Source of the DNA: Flexifilum sp963727545
Lineage (GTDB): Bacteria; Chloroflexota; Anaerolineae; Aggregatilineales; Phototrophicaceae
Length of the DNA: 64,000 nt
Direction of reading: 5' to 3'
NCBI GenBank assembly: GCA_963727545.1
Contig: CAVSGS010000005.1
Span: 603,169 to 667,168 of the forward strand
The notes below the pieces were generated by a model. It saw nothing but the letters and a program-made list of their open reading frames with translations, was not told the DNA's origin and did not search any database. Position 1 is the first letter of the stretch; every line of letters starts with the position of its first letter. The translations under genes were made by a program, and so were the position numbers. Of the stretch, positions 18,197-27,518 are shown piece by piece.

Positions 18197-19375
18197 CTAC
18201 AACGAAAGCAGCGTTGGCTGAAGATTCATTTCCGACAAGGTCGCGCCGATCTCTTCACAGTAGACCGGATTCATAACGATTACCGCATCGGGCTTAAGCT
18301 GGCGGAGGAAATCGGGCTGCACGATCTCCTGTCCGGTTCCTGCCATGAACATGCTCGTCTTACGGGGGTTGATGTCCACGACGTATTCGATTGCATCGTG
18401 GATTCCGAGTGTCGTCAGAAAGGCGACCCCCTTCGAGCCACCACCCCAGATGACAACTTTTTTACCCGCTTGCGCGAGATCGCCAATGGTCGTTTGCCAG
18501 CGCTCGCGCAATTGTTGGACGCGGCGAGCAAACTGTTCCGTCTGCGCTTGCAGTGCCGCGATCGCCTGCGGCGACGTGGCGGCTCCTTGCTCGACGTGAG
18601 CAGGCGTCGCTTCGACGATCAAGTACTGCGCGTTATAGGCGGTATAGACGCGCGCGACCTCAAAGCCGCTCCGCTTGAAAAGATAGGTCAGCGAAGCCGG
18701 TGTAAAGTAGGAGCAGTGTTCGTAGTAGACATCCCAGAAAGCCGTATCGTTCAAGACGTACCCGGCATTCGGAATTTGGAAGAAAACCGCGCAGTCCGGG
18801 TTCTGCGCCACCGAGCGCCGCACACTACTCACGAACTCCAACGTATCGGGAATGTGCTCCAGCGTCATCTTGCAGCAGACAAAATCCGCTTGCTGATCGC
18901 TGTAGGCTTCAGAGAAGAAATCCGCCACGAACTTCACGCGATCTTTCGCCTCGCTCGTGATCGGCTCCGCGCGATACGCCGGGTCGAACCCCACGCCATA
19001 GTTTTCGCCCAACTCGCACAGTTCCAGCAGAAATTCACCTTGACCGCAGCCGATCTCGATAATCGTCTTGCCGTGCAGGTCATAGCGCTCAATTAAGTCG
19101 AGCGCGAGGCTCCGCGAAAAAGCGCTGAAGGTCGGCGAGTACGACTGAGTCGCCTCGTAGCGTCCGGCATACTCTTGCAGATGACCATCAAACGCCACGT
19201 TACTGATAAACCCGCAGTGATTGCAAAGACCGAGCGCAATCTGCCCCTTCGGGTAATTAATGGCTTCTTCACGTGTGTCCAGCAGCAGCACGCTGTGAAT
19301 CGGTACGTCATCTACCGTGTAGAAAACATCCATACCGGGCGAACCACAGTTTGGACAGTTGAGGCGTGACTCCAT
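18197..19375 (-). CDS. Zinc-finger SAM-dependent methyltransferase, copy 2
   Basis: A 392-residue paralogue of the downstream methyltransferase (15 bp between them). It has CPNCG and CNHCG zinc pairs, the Rossmann motif IIEIGCGQGEFL, CCKMTLEHI and the C-terminal VVIWGGGSKGVAFLT segment. The two copies align along their whole length (for example YEHCSYFTPASLTYLF against YEHCGYFTPNSLIYLF) but are well diverged, so they probably act on different sugars or positions. Cytoplasmic; expected substrate is a keto-sugar nucleotide. Confidence 0.85.
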   Translation of the reverse strand: MESRLNCPNCGSPGMDVFYTVDDVPIHSVLLLDTREEAINYPKGQIALGLCNHCGFISNVAFDGHLQEYAGRYEATQSYSPTFSAFSRSLALDLIERYDLHGKTIIEIGCGQGEFLLELCELGENYGVGFDPAYRAEPITSEAKDRVKFVADFFSEAYSDQQADFVCCKMTLEHIPDTLEFVSSVRRSVAQNPDCAVFFQIPNAGYVLNDTAFWDVYYEHCSYFTPASLTYLFKRSGFEVARVYTAYNAQYLIVEATPAHVEQGAATSPQAIAALQAQTEQFARRVQQLRERWQTTIGDLAQAGKKVVIWGGGSKGVAFLTTLGIHDAIEYVVDINPRKTSMFMAGTGQEIVQPDFLRQLKPDAVIVMNPVYCEEIGATLSEMNLQPTLLSL

Positions 19376-19414
19376 CGGCGTCCCTTACGATGACTAAAAC
19401 GACCTAAACAAACC

Positions 19415-19431
19415 CTAAACGAAACCTAAAC
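19415..19431. repeat. 17-bp intergenic repeat, copy 1
   Basis: CTAAACGAAACCTAAAC, present again exactly at 27596-27612. On the minus strand it is part of a run of GTTTAGG-like units just at and after the methyltransferase stop codon. Confidence 0.55.
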
Positions 19432-20652
19432 GACCTTGAGTTCAGGCAGCGGAATGATGAATTTTCCGCCTAACTGACGATACGCTTCCTGCTGCGCGAT
19501 GATCTCGTCGGCGAAATTCCACGCCAAGATCAGCACGTAATCGGGCACGTCTTCCCGGAGCTTCTGCGGCGCACAGATCGGTAAATGACTGCCGGTCATA
19601 AAGCGACCTTGCTTGAATTTGTTCAGATCAACCACGTAATCAAGCTGACGCGCATCGATGCCGGTGTAGCTGAGCATGGTGGTCGCTTTTGCCGCTGCGC
19701 CATAGCCGACAATCGATTTGCCGTCGCGCTTGAGCGAGTCCAGCAGATCGAGCAAATCGTCGCGGAATTGGTTGATGTGCTTGGCGAAGTCGGTGTAATA
19801 GGCATAGGCGACGGTCTGGCGCGCCTGCTCCGTTTTGAGCAGCGCTTGAACCAACTCGCCAACGTTCTCGTGATGCTCGACGAACAGGCGCAGCGAGCCG
19901 CCGTAAATCGCCAGCTTCTTGATCCGGTTGAGGTACAGTCCGTGCCGCCGGAACAGATTATCGAGCGCCGTCACCGAGAAATAGCAGAGATGTTGGTGAT
20001 AGATGGTATCGAATTCCTTATGATCGACGAGGTCGATCAGATACGGCACCTCGATCACCGCAACGCCATCGTCGGCGAGGATTGTGCTGATCCCTTCAAC
20101 AAAGCCGTTCAAGTCGGGCACGTGCGCCAGCACGTTGTTGGCGAGGAAGACGTCAGCCCGACGCCCTTTTTCCTGCACCAACTGCCGCGCAAGGTCGAGC
20201 GTGAAATAGGTCAACAGCGTGGGCACACCGGCAGCTTGCGCCGCTTTCGCTGGTGGCTCAGCCGGATCGATGCCCTGCACCGGAATCCCCTGCTCCATGA
20301 AGTTCTTGAGCATGTAGCCGTCATTGCTGGCAGCTTCGACCACCCAACTTGAACTATCCAAGCCGCGCGTCTCGATCAGGTTGAGTGCGCTCTCGCGGAA
20401 ATGCGCGACCAGCGCCGGCGACACCGACGAAAAATACGGGTACTCCTCGCCGAACAGGATGTCCGGCGATACGCTCTCGGTGATCTGCACCAGCGTGCAG
20501 TCCGGGCAGAAGACCAACTCAAGCGCGGCGTGCAACTCTGGTTGTTCCAGCATTTCGGTCGTCAGCAGCCGATCAGCCAGCGGCGTTTCGCCAAACGACA
20601 TGATGGGCAGGAGATTGGTTCCGCCGCAGCTGCGGCAGGTGAGTGTCGTCAT
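19426..20652 (-). CDS. Zinc-finger SAM-dependent C-methyltransferase, more distant third member
   Basis: A 408-residue member of the same family, closer to classical sugar C-methyltransferases. It has CRSCGG and CPDC zinc ligands, FGETPLADRLL and YPYFSSVSPALVAHF, the SAM motif VVEAASNDGYML, the catalytic-region YHQHLCYFS and the C-terminal VGYGAAAKATTML. Relatives methylate C-3 or C-5 of dTDP- or CDP-keto-deoxysugars. It lies 20 bp downstream of the SDR epimerase gene, which follows the cytidylyltransferase, and the order rfbF, SDR, C-methyltransferase is the usual layout of branched-sugar pathways. Its TAG stop lies inside a repeat (19415-19431). Confidence 0.88.
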   Translation of the reverse strand: MTTLTCRSCGGTNLLPIMSFGETPLADRLLTTEMLEQPELHAALELVFCPDCTLVQITESVSPDILFGEEYPYFSSVSPALVAHFRESALNLIETRGLDSSSWVVEAASNDGYMLKNFMEQGIPVQGIDPAEPPAKAAQAAGVPTLLTYFTLDLARQLVQEKGRRADVFLANNVLAHVPDLNGFVEGISTILADDGVAVIEVPYLIDLVDHKEFDTIYHQHLCYFSVTALDNLFRRHGLYLNRIKKLAIYGGSLRLFVEHHENVGELVQALLKTEQARQTVAYAYYTDFAKHINQFRDDLLDLLDSLKRDGKSIVGYGAAAKATTMLSYTGIDARQLDYVVDLNKFKQGRFMTGSHLPICAPQKLREDVPDYVLILAWNFADEIIAQQEAYRQLGGKFIIPLPELKVV

Positions 20653-20672
20653 AATCCGTTCTTTCTGCGTTG

Positions 20673-21725
20673 CTACGATGTAATCGACATAGTTTCGGGT
20701 GACAGCCAGCGCAGCGTTTTGCCATCCAACTGGCGCGTATCGACCAAATGCTGGAGCTGAGCAAGACGCTTGTACTGAATTCCTTCAAACGCCTCGACCG
20801 TGAGACCCGCGCCGCGATACGTTTCGTAAAGCTCTTCCGCACCCCGTCGCGCCGTCCACTGCGGCTTGAATTCCGGCAGCACCGCCTGAATCTTGTCGCA
20901 GTTGACCCGATAGTTGCGCTTGTCGGGACCGCCATCCGGCGCGTACTCGACGCGGCAGTTCGGGACAACCTCGCCGACAATCTCGGCGATTTCGGAAACG
21001 CGATAGTTCTCGGAGGTCTGCCCCACGTTGAAAACTTGGTTGTGGACAACTTCCTCCGGCGCGTCGAGCACGGCGATGAACGCTCGCGAAATGTCCTCGA
21101 TGTGAACGATCGGTCGCCATGGCGAGCCGTCGCTCTTGATGTAGACCAGCCCCGAAGTCACCGCCCATGCGACCAAGTTATTGAGCACGAGGTCGAAGCG
21201 CAAGCGCGGCGAGACGCCGTAAGCCGTCGCGTTACGTAGGAACGTCGGGCAGAAATCGGCGTCGGCGAGCGGCGCGATATCCTGCTCCGTCCGCACCTTC
21301 GACACGCCGTAAGGAGTCACCGGGTTAAGCGTCGAGGTCTCGTCCAACAGGTCATCGCCCGCCGCGCCATAATTGCTGCACGACGAGGAGAAGATGAAGC
21401 GTTTCACCCCTGCCTGCTTAGCCGCAGTTGCCAGACGAACCGATGCCCGGTAATTGATCTCGTAGGTCTGCTCCGGGTCGAAATTGCCCAGCGGGTCATT
21501 CGACAGCCCCGCCAGATGCATGACGGCATCGAAACCTTCGAGGTCCGCCGGTTCAACGTCACGAACGTCTTTCTGGATGGATTGAATCGTCGGCATCCCG
21601 TCGCCGAAGGTGCAGTTACGGAAATAGTCCGTATCCATACCCGTGACATCGTGCCCTTGCTCGACCAGCATCGGCACTAGAATAGCGCCAATGTAACCTT
21701 TATCGCCCGTTACGAGAATACGCAT
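20673..21725 (-). CDS. NAD-dependent epimerase/dehydratase (extended SDR)
   Basis: A 350-residue extended short-chain dehydrogenase. The dinucleotide-binding motif is TGDKGYIGA at residues 6-14 and the catalytic YxxxK is in PYGVSK (near residue 141), with a preceding Ser-rich strand SSSCSNYG. It converts a nucleotide sugar by oxidation at C-4 followed by epimerisation or dehydration. Overlapping the cytidylyltransferase gene by 26 bp and preceding a C-methyltransferase, it probably works on a CDP-sugar, although it is not an obvious RfbG. The exact reaction is unresolved. Confidence 0.85.
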   Translation of the reverse strand: MRILVTGDKGYIGAILVPMLVEQGHDVTGMDTDYFRNCTFGDGMPTIQSIQKDVRDVEPADLEGFDAVMHLAGLSNDPLGNFDPEQTYEINYRASVRLATAAKQAGVKRFIFSSSCSNYGAAGDDLLDETSTLNPVTPYGVSKVRTEQDIAPLADADFCPTFLRNATAYGVSPRLRFDLVLNNLVAWAVTSGLVYIKSDGSPWRPIVHIEDISRAFIAVLDAPEEVVHNQVFNVGQTSENYRVSEIAEIVGEVVPNCRVEYAPDGGPDKRNYRVNCDKIQAVLPEFKPQWTARRGAEELYETYRGAGLTVEAFEGIQYKRLAQLQHLVDTRQLDGKTLRWLSPETMSITS

Positions 21726-22503
21726 AGTTTTGTGTGTCCCATAGCTTCCAAGGAGCGTCGTTGGTTTCCCAGAGTTCTTCGAGGCGGCGCTTATCGCGCA
21801 GCGTATCCATACATTGCCAGAACGAATAATGGCGATACGCCATCAACTGACCGTCAGCAGCGAGACGTTCCAGCGGCTCTTTTTCCCATTGAGTATCGTC
21901 GCCGTCGATGTAGTCCATCACTTCCGGCTCTAGCACGAAAAACGCGCCGTTGATCCAGCCTTCGGCGGTCTGCGGTTTTTCGGTGAAGCGCATGATTTGA
22001 TCGCCTTCAAATTCCAGATGACCAAATCGCGCCGGGGGGCGCACGGCGGTCATCGTCGCCAACTTGCCGTGCGAGCGATGGAACGCCAGCAGCGCATCCA
22101 GATCGATATTCGAGACCCCATCGCCCCACGTCAGCATGAAAGTGCTGTCGCCCAGATACGGAGCAAGTCGCTTGATCCGCCCGCCGGTAAGAGTGGGCAT
22201 CCCAGTGTCGATCAGTTCAACTTTCCAATCGGGACCAAACTGCCCTTCCGTCTCGACGGCACCGGTCTTCATGTCAATCGCCAAGTTGCTGTTCAGGCGA
22301 GCGTAATCCATCATGTATTTCTTGATGTATTCGCCTTTGTAACCTAGCGCGATCACGAACTCGTTGTGACCGTAAAAGGCGTAGTGCATCATGATGTGCC
22401 ATAAGATCGGAATACCACCGATCTCGACCATTGGTTTCGGCTTAGTCTCGGTTTCTTCAGACAAGCGTGAACCGACACCCCCGGCAAGAATTGCCACTTT
22501 CAT
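21700..22503 (-). CDS. rfbF: Glucose-1-phosphate cytidylyltransferase
   Basis: A 267-residue nucleotidyltransferase making CDP-glucose from CTP and glucose 1-phosphate. The N-terminal signature LAGGVGSRLSEET with KPKPMVEIGG is diagnostic, followed by ILWHIMMHYAFYGHNEF, LTWGDGVSNID (metal-binding Asp) and the family-typical RFTEKP and GWINGAFFVLEPEV. The length matches characterised RfbF/DdhA. It is the first committed step to CDP-deoxysugars and is followed by the SDR and a C-methyltransferase on the same strand. It overlaps the upstream GT2 gene by 4 bp. Confidence 0.93.
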   Translation of the reverse strand: MKVAILAGGVGSRLSEETETKPKPMVEIGGIPILWHIMMHYAFYGHNEFVIALGYKGEYIKKYMMDYARLNSNLAIDMKTGAVETEGQFGPDWKVELIDTGMPTLTGGRIKRLAPYLGDSTFMLTWGDGVSNIDLDALLAFHRSHGKLATMTAVRPPARFGHLEFEGDQIMRFTEKPQTAEGWINGAFFVLEPEVMDYIDGDDTQWEKEPLERLAADGQLMAYRHYSFWQCMDTLRDKRRLEELWETNDAPWKLWDTQNYAYSRNGR

Positions 22504-23525
22504 GAGTTTGTACCTCCCCCTTGCTGCAGGTTTTGGTTTGCTTCGGTTGAAAGGCGGCGGACGCGCAGCCCGCTAAGTTCTTCCAGCATATCGTACCAAC
22601 GCTTAAATCGAACGTAATAGCCGAACAACACCTGCCAGCAGGCGATCCGCTCCCTAAACGAGAGCTTGCTGATAAGGGTCGCGGCGAAGAAACCCCGCAG
22701 CCGCCGCAGCCGATGCATCAGCCCGCGCTGGCTAGATTGATTGCCAACCCACATTTCTTGCCCGTCGATCGTCATCAGGCTCATCGACTGCTCGGCATGA
22801 CGGCGATTCAGGAACAACGGCTCTTGCACGAGCACAATCCGCCCCATAACGGAAACTTTCGCCAGCAGCAGCTTATCGCTGCCGTAAAAGGCGTCGAGCA
22901 GCCCGGTACGCAAGAGGACTTCACGACGAAACACCCCGAAGATCTCGAACACCCAATTGGTTTGCCGAACGACGGCTTTGTAACGCTCCGAGGCGCGCGG
23001 ATCATCCAGTTTACGGGAAGCCGAGTCCTTGCCGAGGTAGATAATCCGCCCCTGCTCGTCGAAGAAGTGGTCGCTGCCGGGCAAGGCTTCCAGTCGGGCA
23101 CCGTCCGCGCTGATCAACTGAGTATCAGCGTGACACAGCACGACACTCTCGTCGGCATCCAAAACCGCGACGCAGCGCTCCAGATAGGTCGGCTCAAGCA
23201 AGTCATCATGCGCCACCCACTTGAAGTAACGCCCGTTCGCCAAGGCGACAATTGAATTGAAGTTTTCCACTGCGCCGGTGTTTTTTTCTCTGCGAACGTA
23301 GCGAATGCGGGGGTCGCGCTCGGCATAGCGCTTCACGATAGCAGCCGTAGTATCAGTTGAGCAGTTATCCGAAACAATGATCTCGAAATCGCGGTACGTT
23401 TGCGCAAGCAGCGAATCGAGCGTCTCCGCCAAATACCGTTCGCCATTGTAGACCGGCAGACCAAGGCTCACTTGTGGGGGTGGATGACCGGAATTATTAG
23501 ACCGGGACTGATGTACTGAATCCAT
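22500..23525 (-). CDS. Glycosyltransferase family 2
   Basis: A 341-residue GT-A enzyme. The N-terminal signature VSLGLPVYNGERYLAETLDSLLAQTY is followed by IIVSDNCSTD and the metal-binding region WVAHDDLLEP. The C-terminal third is basic and probably peripheral to the membrane (KLSFRERIACW). It transfers a sugar onto the lipid-linked repeat unit. The gene starts the rfbF-containing string, overlaps rfbF by 4 bp, and is separated from the WecG gene by about 290 bp, which should hold a promoter. Confidence 0.88.
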   Translation of the reverse strand: MDSVHQSRSNNSGHPPPQVSLGLPVYNGERYLAETLDSLLAQTYRDFEIIVSDNCSTDTTAAIVKRYAERDPRIRYVRREKNTGAVENFNSIVALANGRYFKWVAHDDLLEPTYLERCVAVLDADESVVLCHADTQLISADGARLEALPGSDHFFDEQGRIIYLGKDSASRKLDDPRASERYKAVVRQTNWVFEIFGVFRREVLLRTGLLDAFYGSDKLLLAKVSVMGRIVLVQEPLFLNRRHAEQSMSLMTIDGQEMWVGNQSSQRGLMHRLRRLRGFFAATLISKLSFRERIACWQVLFGYYVRFKRWYDMLEELSGLRVRRLSTEANQNLQQGGGTNS

Positions 23526-23616
23526 TTTGAAAACCTTACGTTACCCTTGCGGCAACACGTGGTAAATTGAAAAAGTGAGTACCTTACGAACTGATCTATA
23601 CTGTGAGTAAACTCGG

Positions 23617-23832
23617 ATGGATAGTCTAATCAACTTGCTGGTTGTGTGGTTTATCGTATCAATTCCCGCTAGTTTCATCATTGCACACCTGCTTGCGCGC
23701 GGGACCAACCCGCAGCCAGCGAACCGGGTCAAAACCCTAAGTCTGACGGTTCAACATTGGCTGGCACAGCATTCTGCCCCCCGGTTGATGCCGGGAAAAC
23801 TTGCGCCCAACCGTTTACACCTCTACTTTTGA
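23617..23832 (+). CDS. Possible small single-span membrane protein
   Basis: A 71-codon frame opposite to its neighbours: residues 2-29 form one hydrophobic helix (LINLLVVWFIVSIPASFIIAHLL), followed by a basic Pro-rich tail. It overlaps the convergent WecG gene by 18 bp and has no good ribosome-binding site. The helix composition is convincing for a real small membrane protein, but conservation cannot be judged here. Confidence 0.3.
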   Translation: MDSLINLLVVWFIVSIPASFIIAHLLARGTNPQPANRVKTLSLTVQHWLAQHSAPRLMPGKLAPNRLHLYF

Positions 23833-24600
23833 AGAGTTGTACCGGCGGAACCCCAGTTCTTGGAGCATGATCAAGAAGATGAAACTGGGGTTGTTAATCA
23901 AATAACGCTTCCCCAACCGTCGCGGCTCACTGACGAGCCGGAAGAACCACTCTAACCCTCGCTTTTGCATCCAGTGCGGGGCTTGCTGCTTTAACCCGGC
24001 GTGAAAGTCGAAGGCAGCCCCTACCCCGATCATCGCCCCGGCATTTAGCCGCCCAAGATGTGAACTCATCCACTTTTCTTGCTTCGGTGTGCTCAGCCCG
24101 ACCCAGACAATATCTGCACCCAAATCGTTGATCCGCTGGACGACTTCTTCGTCTTCTTCAGCAGTCAGCGCGCGAAACGGCGGCGTATACGTCCCGACGA
24201 TTTGGAGATGCGGAAACTGCGCGCGCAGCTTCTCGGCGAGCAGATCAGCGACACCATCGCCGCCGCCATAGAAGAAGTGGCGGTAACCGGTCGTTGCCGA
24301 TGCCTTGCAGAGTTCCAGCATGAGATCGGGTCCATAGACGCGCCCCACATCATGGAAACCCCGCCGGTGGCTGACCCAAACGAGCGGCATCCCGTCAGGC
24401 GTAACCAATCCGGCTTGATTGTGCATCTCCCGGATGGCGGGATCGCGCTGCAATTCCATCACCCCGTGCACCCCGGTGATGGTCACGTAATGCTGTTCAT
24501 GGTTAGAGACCCAGCCGCCAATCACTTCCAGCGCAACTTGCATGTTGATTGCACTGACGTTGACTCCGAGAATATTCACCTGCTGCGGCGATCCGGTCAT
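23815..24600 (-). CDS. WecG/TagA/CpsF-family glycosyltransferase (GT26)
   Basis: A 261-residue member of the WecG/TagA family, which transfers ManNAc-type or uronic sugars to a lipid-linked acceptor. Family features: ILGVNVSAINMQVALE, the TPDGMPLVW motif (catalytic Asp), GVADLLAEKL, VGLSTPKQEKWM and the GAAFDFHAG segment with the late LGFRR end. It is probably the second transferase after the priming enzyme, acting on undecaprenyl-PP-sugar at the inner face of the membrane. The length is typical. Confidence 0.9.
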   Translation of the reverse strand: MTGSPQQVNILGVNVSAINMQVALEVIGGWVSNHEQHYVTITGVHGVMELQRDPAIREMHNQAGLVTPDGMPLVWVSHRRGFHDVGRVYGPDLMLELCKASATTGYRHFFYGGGDGVADLLAEKLRAQFPHLQIVGTYTPPFRALTAEEDEEVVQRINDLGADIVWVGLSTPKQEKWMSSHLGRLNAGAMIGVGAAFDFHAGLKQQAPHWMQKRGLEWFFRLVSEPRRLGKRYLINNPSFIFLIMLQELGFRRYNSSKVEV

Positions 24601-24636
24601 CGAACTTTGTCCAGTTGATTATCAAGAGTTTTCAAG

Positions 24637-24657
24637 AGGGGCACCTAATGTGCCCCT
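24637..24657. repeat. Small palindrome, AGGGGCAC family, copy 1
   Basis: AGGGGCAC-CTAAT-GTGCCCCT, perfect 8-bp arms, between the WecG and epimerase genes. The core resembles palindromes at 43741, 55237 and 59405. Confidence 0.6.
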
Positions 24658-24696
24658 ACGAAAATGCCAACTTGCGGCGAAATTTAGAGAACCTGC

Positions 24697-25716
24697 TTAG
24701 TCACCGGCGACTTCTGCCAGCGAAGGATTCGTCAACTCTTTCGCCAATTTCTCGCGCACCTGTTCTTCGATCCACGCATAGGTCGTGCCCAACCCCTCTT
24801 CCAGCGAGATCTGCGGCTCCCAGTTCAACACCTTGCGGAGTTGGCTGTTATCCGAGTTACGACCGCGCACGCCCTGAGGACCGGGGATGTGCTTGTGTTC
24901 GACCGGGAAATCAGCGATGTCGGCGATGATGTCGGCGAGCTGGTTGATCGTGACCATGCGGTCTTGACCAAGATTCAGCGGCTCACGGTGGTCAGAGCGC
25001 ATCAGCTTATGGATGCCGATCACGCAGTCGTCAATGTAGCAGAACGAGCGAGTTTGCTCGCCATCGCCCCAAATTTCGATGGTCGGGTCGCCGGTCAGCT
25101 TCGCCATGGCGATCTTGCGGCACATCGCTGCCGGAGCCTTCTCGCGCCCACCTTCCCACGTCCCCTTCTCGCCGAAGATGTTGTGGAAGCGCACGACGCG
25201 GGTTTCGAGACCGTAGTCAGTCTGGTAGTAGTGAGCGAGAATTTCGGTGACCAGCTTTTCCCAGCCGTAGGCGTCCTGCGGCTGCGCCGGATAAGCGTCG
25301 GTTTCCTTCAGCGGCGTGACGTTGGCGTCCGTTTGCAGATATTCGGGATACACACACGCCGACGACGTATAGAGATAGCGCTTCACGCCGCTCAGATGCG
25401 CCGCTTCCATCGTGTGGAAGTTGATCAGCGCGTTGTTGTAGAGGATCAGAGCGTTATTGAAGGAGATGAAGCCCATGCCGCCCATGTCCGCCGCCAGCGC
25501 GTAGACTTCGTCGATACCGCCGCGCATCGCCTGCAAGCAGCTATCCCAACGACGCAGGTCAAGAATTTCGAATTCGTCGGCGTCCGTCTCGACATATTCC
25601 GGGTACTTGAGGTCGACGCCGCGCACCCAATACCCCTGCTGCTTCAGATAGGTCACCAGATGACTGCCAATAAATCCACCAGCGCCAGTGACCAATACCT
25701 TCGTTTGCTCTGCCAT
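24697..25716 (-). CDS. NAD-dependent epimerase, GDP-mannose 3,5-epimerase-like
   Basis: A 339-residue extended SDR. TGAGGFIGSHL binds NAD, and the catalytic YxxxK is YGWEK in QDAYGWEKLVTE. ALAADMGGMGFI and SSACVYPEYLQ are closely shared with plant-type GDP-mannose 3,5-epimerase, which produces GDP-L-galactose/gulose. Bacterial relatives occur in polysaccharide loci, where the product sugar may differ. The gene is 81 bp after the priming transferase gene and appears to belong to the minus operon. Confidence 0.85.
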   Translation of the reverse strand: MAEQTKVLVTGAGGFIGSHLVTYLKQQGYWVRGVDLKYPEYVETDADEFEILDLRRWDSCLQAMRGGIDEVYALAADMGGMGFISFNNALILYNNALINFHTMEAAHLSGVKRYLYTSSACVYPEYLQTDANVTPLKETDAYPAQPQDAYGWEKLVTEILAHYYQTDYGLETRVVRFHNIFGEKGTWEGGREKAPAAMCRKIAMAKLTGDPTIEIWGDGEQTRSFCYIDDCVIGIHKLMRSDHREPLNLGQDRMVTINQLADIIADIADFPVEHKHIPGPQGVRGRNSDNSQLRKVLNWEPQISLEEGLGTTYAWIEEQVREKLAKELTNPSLAEVAGD

Positions 25717-25797
25717 TATTATCGTTCAACCTTTCGTCGCCATGTCTTACTGACACGGCATATCAATAGAATAGGTAGATGGAGGTTTGTCTAGGAC

Positions 25798-27264
25798 TTA
25801 GAACGATCCTTTACCGCTGAGCACAACCGGGATCGTCTGCAGGATGATCTTCACGTCAAGCAGCAGCGAATAGTTCTGGATGTAGTAGAGATCGTCTTCC
25901 GTGCATTCGTTCATCTGTTTGCCGTCCTTGCGCCCGTTGATTTGCCACCAACCGGTGATGCCCTGCGGGACGACAAACCGCTTGTACTGCCACTGCTCAT
26001 AGTTGTTGACCACCCACGGCATTTCCGGGCGGGGACCGACTAGGCTCATGTCGCCCAGCAGGACGTTGATCAACTGCGGCAGTTCGTCCAAGCTCGTCTT
26101 ACGGATGAAGTGTCCGATGCGCGTGATGCGCGGGTCATCTTCGCTTTTGTGCTTGATATTGCCGTCAGCATCGACTTTGTTGACCTGTGCCTGAATTTGT
26201 TCGGCGTTCGCCACCATCGAGCGAAACTTGAACATGTAGAAGCCACGACGATACTTGCCAACACGAAGCTGCTTGAAAAAGACCGGACCGGGCGAGTCGA
26301 GCTTGATGGCGAGGGCAATTACCGTAAAGAACGGCAGCACCAGCGCCAGTCCGATCGACGCGAGTACGATGTCGATCATGCGTTTGATCATACGATCGCG
26401 CATCCGAATCGCGTTCGGCATCGCCGTCGAGAGCTTGAAGCGCTCCAATGACGCCGCATTGAACGTGAAGTGACTCGCCTCCATCAATTCAGGGATCGCA
26501 TAGACCTGAACCGGGTAAATGCTCAACTGGTCGCAAATCTGCTCTAGCGTCGTGTTATCCTGCGTCGAAAGCACGAGAATTGCCGCTTCAATCTGGTATT
26601 TCTCAATGACGGCTTCGAGATTGCTCTCGGTCGAGCCAAGCACCGGATAAGCGTCACCGACCAGTTCGGGATCATCGGTAATCACACCGCAGACCGAAAA
26701 TAGCGATTTCGACTCCTGCTCGGTCTGCTCGGCGAACTGAACACCCAACCCGTGCGGTCCAATGATGAGGCTGCGCATCGGTTTCGCCGAGGTCAACGGC
26801 GCGTGCAAGACAAACCGGCTGATGAGCCGCCACAAAACTACTCCGGCGATATTCAGTCCCAAGTACGACAGGAGGAACATGCGCGGCAGTTCATCCCGCG
26901 CAATCGAGGTCGCAACGACTAAGAACATCCACGCGCTGACCACTGCCAGCACCGCGCGCGGCAGCAGCGAGATCAGGCGGTTGCGATGTTCGTCGGGATA
27001 AACGGACCACAAAACGAAACTCACGAGCCAAGCAATCAAGCTCAGTACAATAAATGGAGCCAGACCGGGGTCAATCGCTTCGCCCTGCCCGATTGCGGCG
27101 ACGCGCACAGCCAACGCCAGCGCGCCGATGGTCACCAACATATCGATTCCCAATGACGCAAACGCTCGGTTCATCCATTCAGACGTTTGCATCTGGCGCA
27201 CTAGCACCGGGGAAGTTTTGGTTGTCTCGTTTAAAGCCAACATACGAGGAAGGGTCACGTTCAT
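25798..27264 (-). CDS. Undecaprenyl-phosphate sugar phosphotransferase (polyprenyl glycosylphosphotransferase)
   Basis: A 488-residue priming enzyme. Four to five hydrophobic helices (about residues 30-160) are followed by a cytoplasmic Rossmann-like region (SLIIGPHGLG), a further helix (MIDIVLASIGLALVLPFF) and the catalytic domain with SPGPVFFKQLRVG, FKFRSMVAN, RKTSLDELPQL and DMSLVGPRPE. It transfers a sugar 1-phosphate from a nucleotide sugar to undecaprenyl phosphate, starting the repeat unit on the inner membrane face. The domain order is the WbaP/ExoY type. The start codon context lacks a clear Shine-Dalgarno, so the N-terminus is approximate. Confidence 0.9.
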   Translation of the reverse strand: MNVTLPRMLALNETTKTSPVLVRQMQTSEWMNRAFASLGIDMLVTIGALALAVRVAAIGQGEAIDPGLAPFIVLSLIAWLVSFVLWSVYPDEHRNRLISLLPRAVLAVVSAWMFLVVATSIARDELPRMFLLSYLGLNIAGVVLWRLISRFVLHAPLTSAKPMRSLIIGPHGLGVQFAEQTEQESKSLFSVCGVITDDPELVGDAYPVLGSTESNLEAVIEKYQIEAAILVLSTQDNTTLEQICDQLSIYPVQVYAIPELMEASHFTFNAASLERFKLSTAMPNAIRMRDRMIKRMIDIVLASIGLALVLPFFTVIALAIKLDSPGPVFFKQLRVGKYRRGFYMFKFRSMVANAEQIQAQVNKVDADGNIKHKSEDDPRITRIGHFIRKTSLDELPQLINVLLGDMSLVGPRPEMPWVVNNYEQWQYKRFVVPQGITGWWQINGRKDGKQMNECTEDDLYYIQNYSLLLDVKIILQTIPVVLSGKGSF

Positions 27265-27407
27265 TGTTTACCCCTGCGCTTTTCAATGCTCGATCGGATT
27301 CGTTGATTTGGTTGTAGAAGCAACGAGAAGGTAACGTTGACCCTTCAAACGTAGACCACGTGGCTTTCAGCGAACTAAATTTACGAAAATAAGGAAATCG
27401 AGGGGTT

Positions 27408-27458
27408 CCTAAACGAGCATTAAAAGGGGTTTAAGAAATTGCGGATGCTCGTTTGAGG
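27408..27458. repeat. Inverted repeat in the control region before the priming transferase
   Basis: AAACGAGCAT and ATGCTCGTTT form 10-bp arms separated by 24 bp, extended by CCT/AGG with one bulged base. It lies about 145 bp upstream of the sugar phosphotransferase start, so it could be an operator or a leader hairpin. The rest of this 394-bp gap holds a terminator and one repeat copy. Confidence 0.45.
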
Positions 27459-27518
27459 TGAGGGAATTTAGCCAACATCGCAATTCCCTAAAGTGCAGAA
27501 ATCGCGCGGCTAGCAAAA

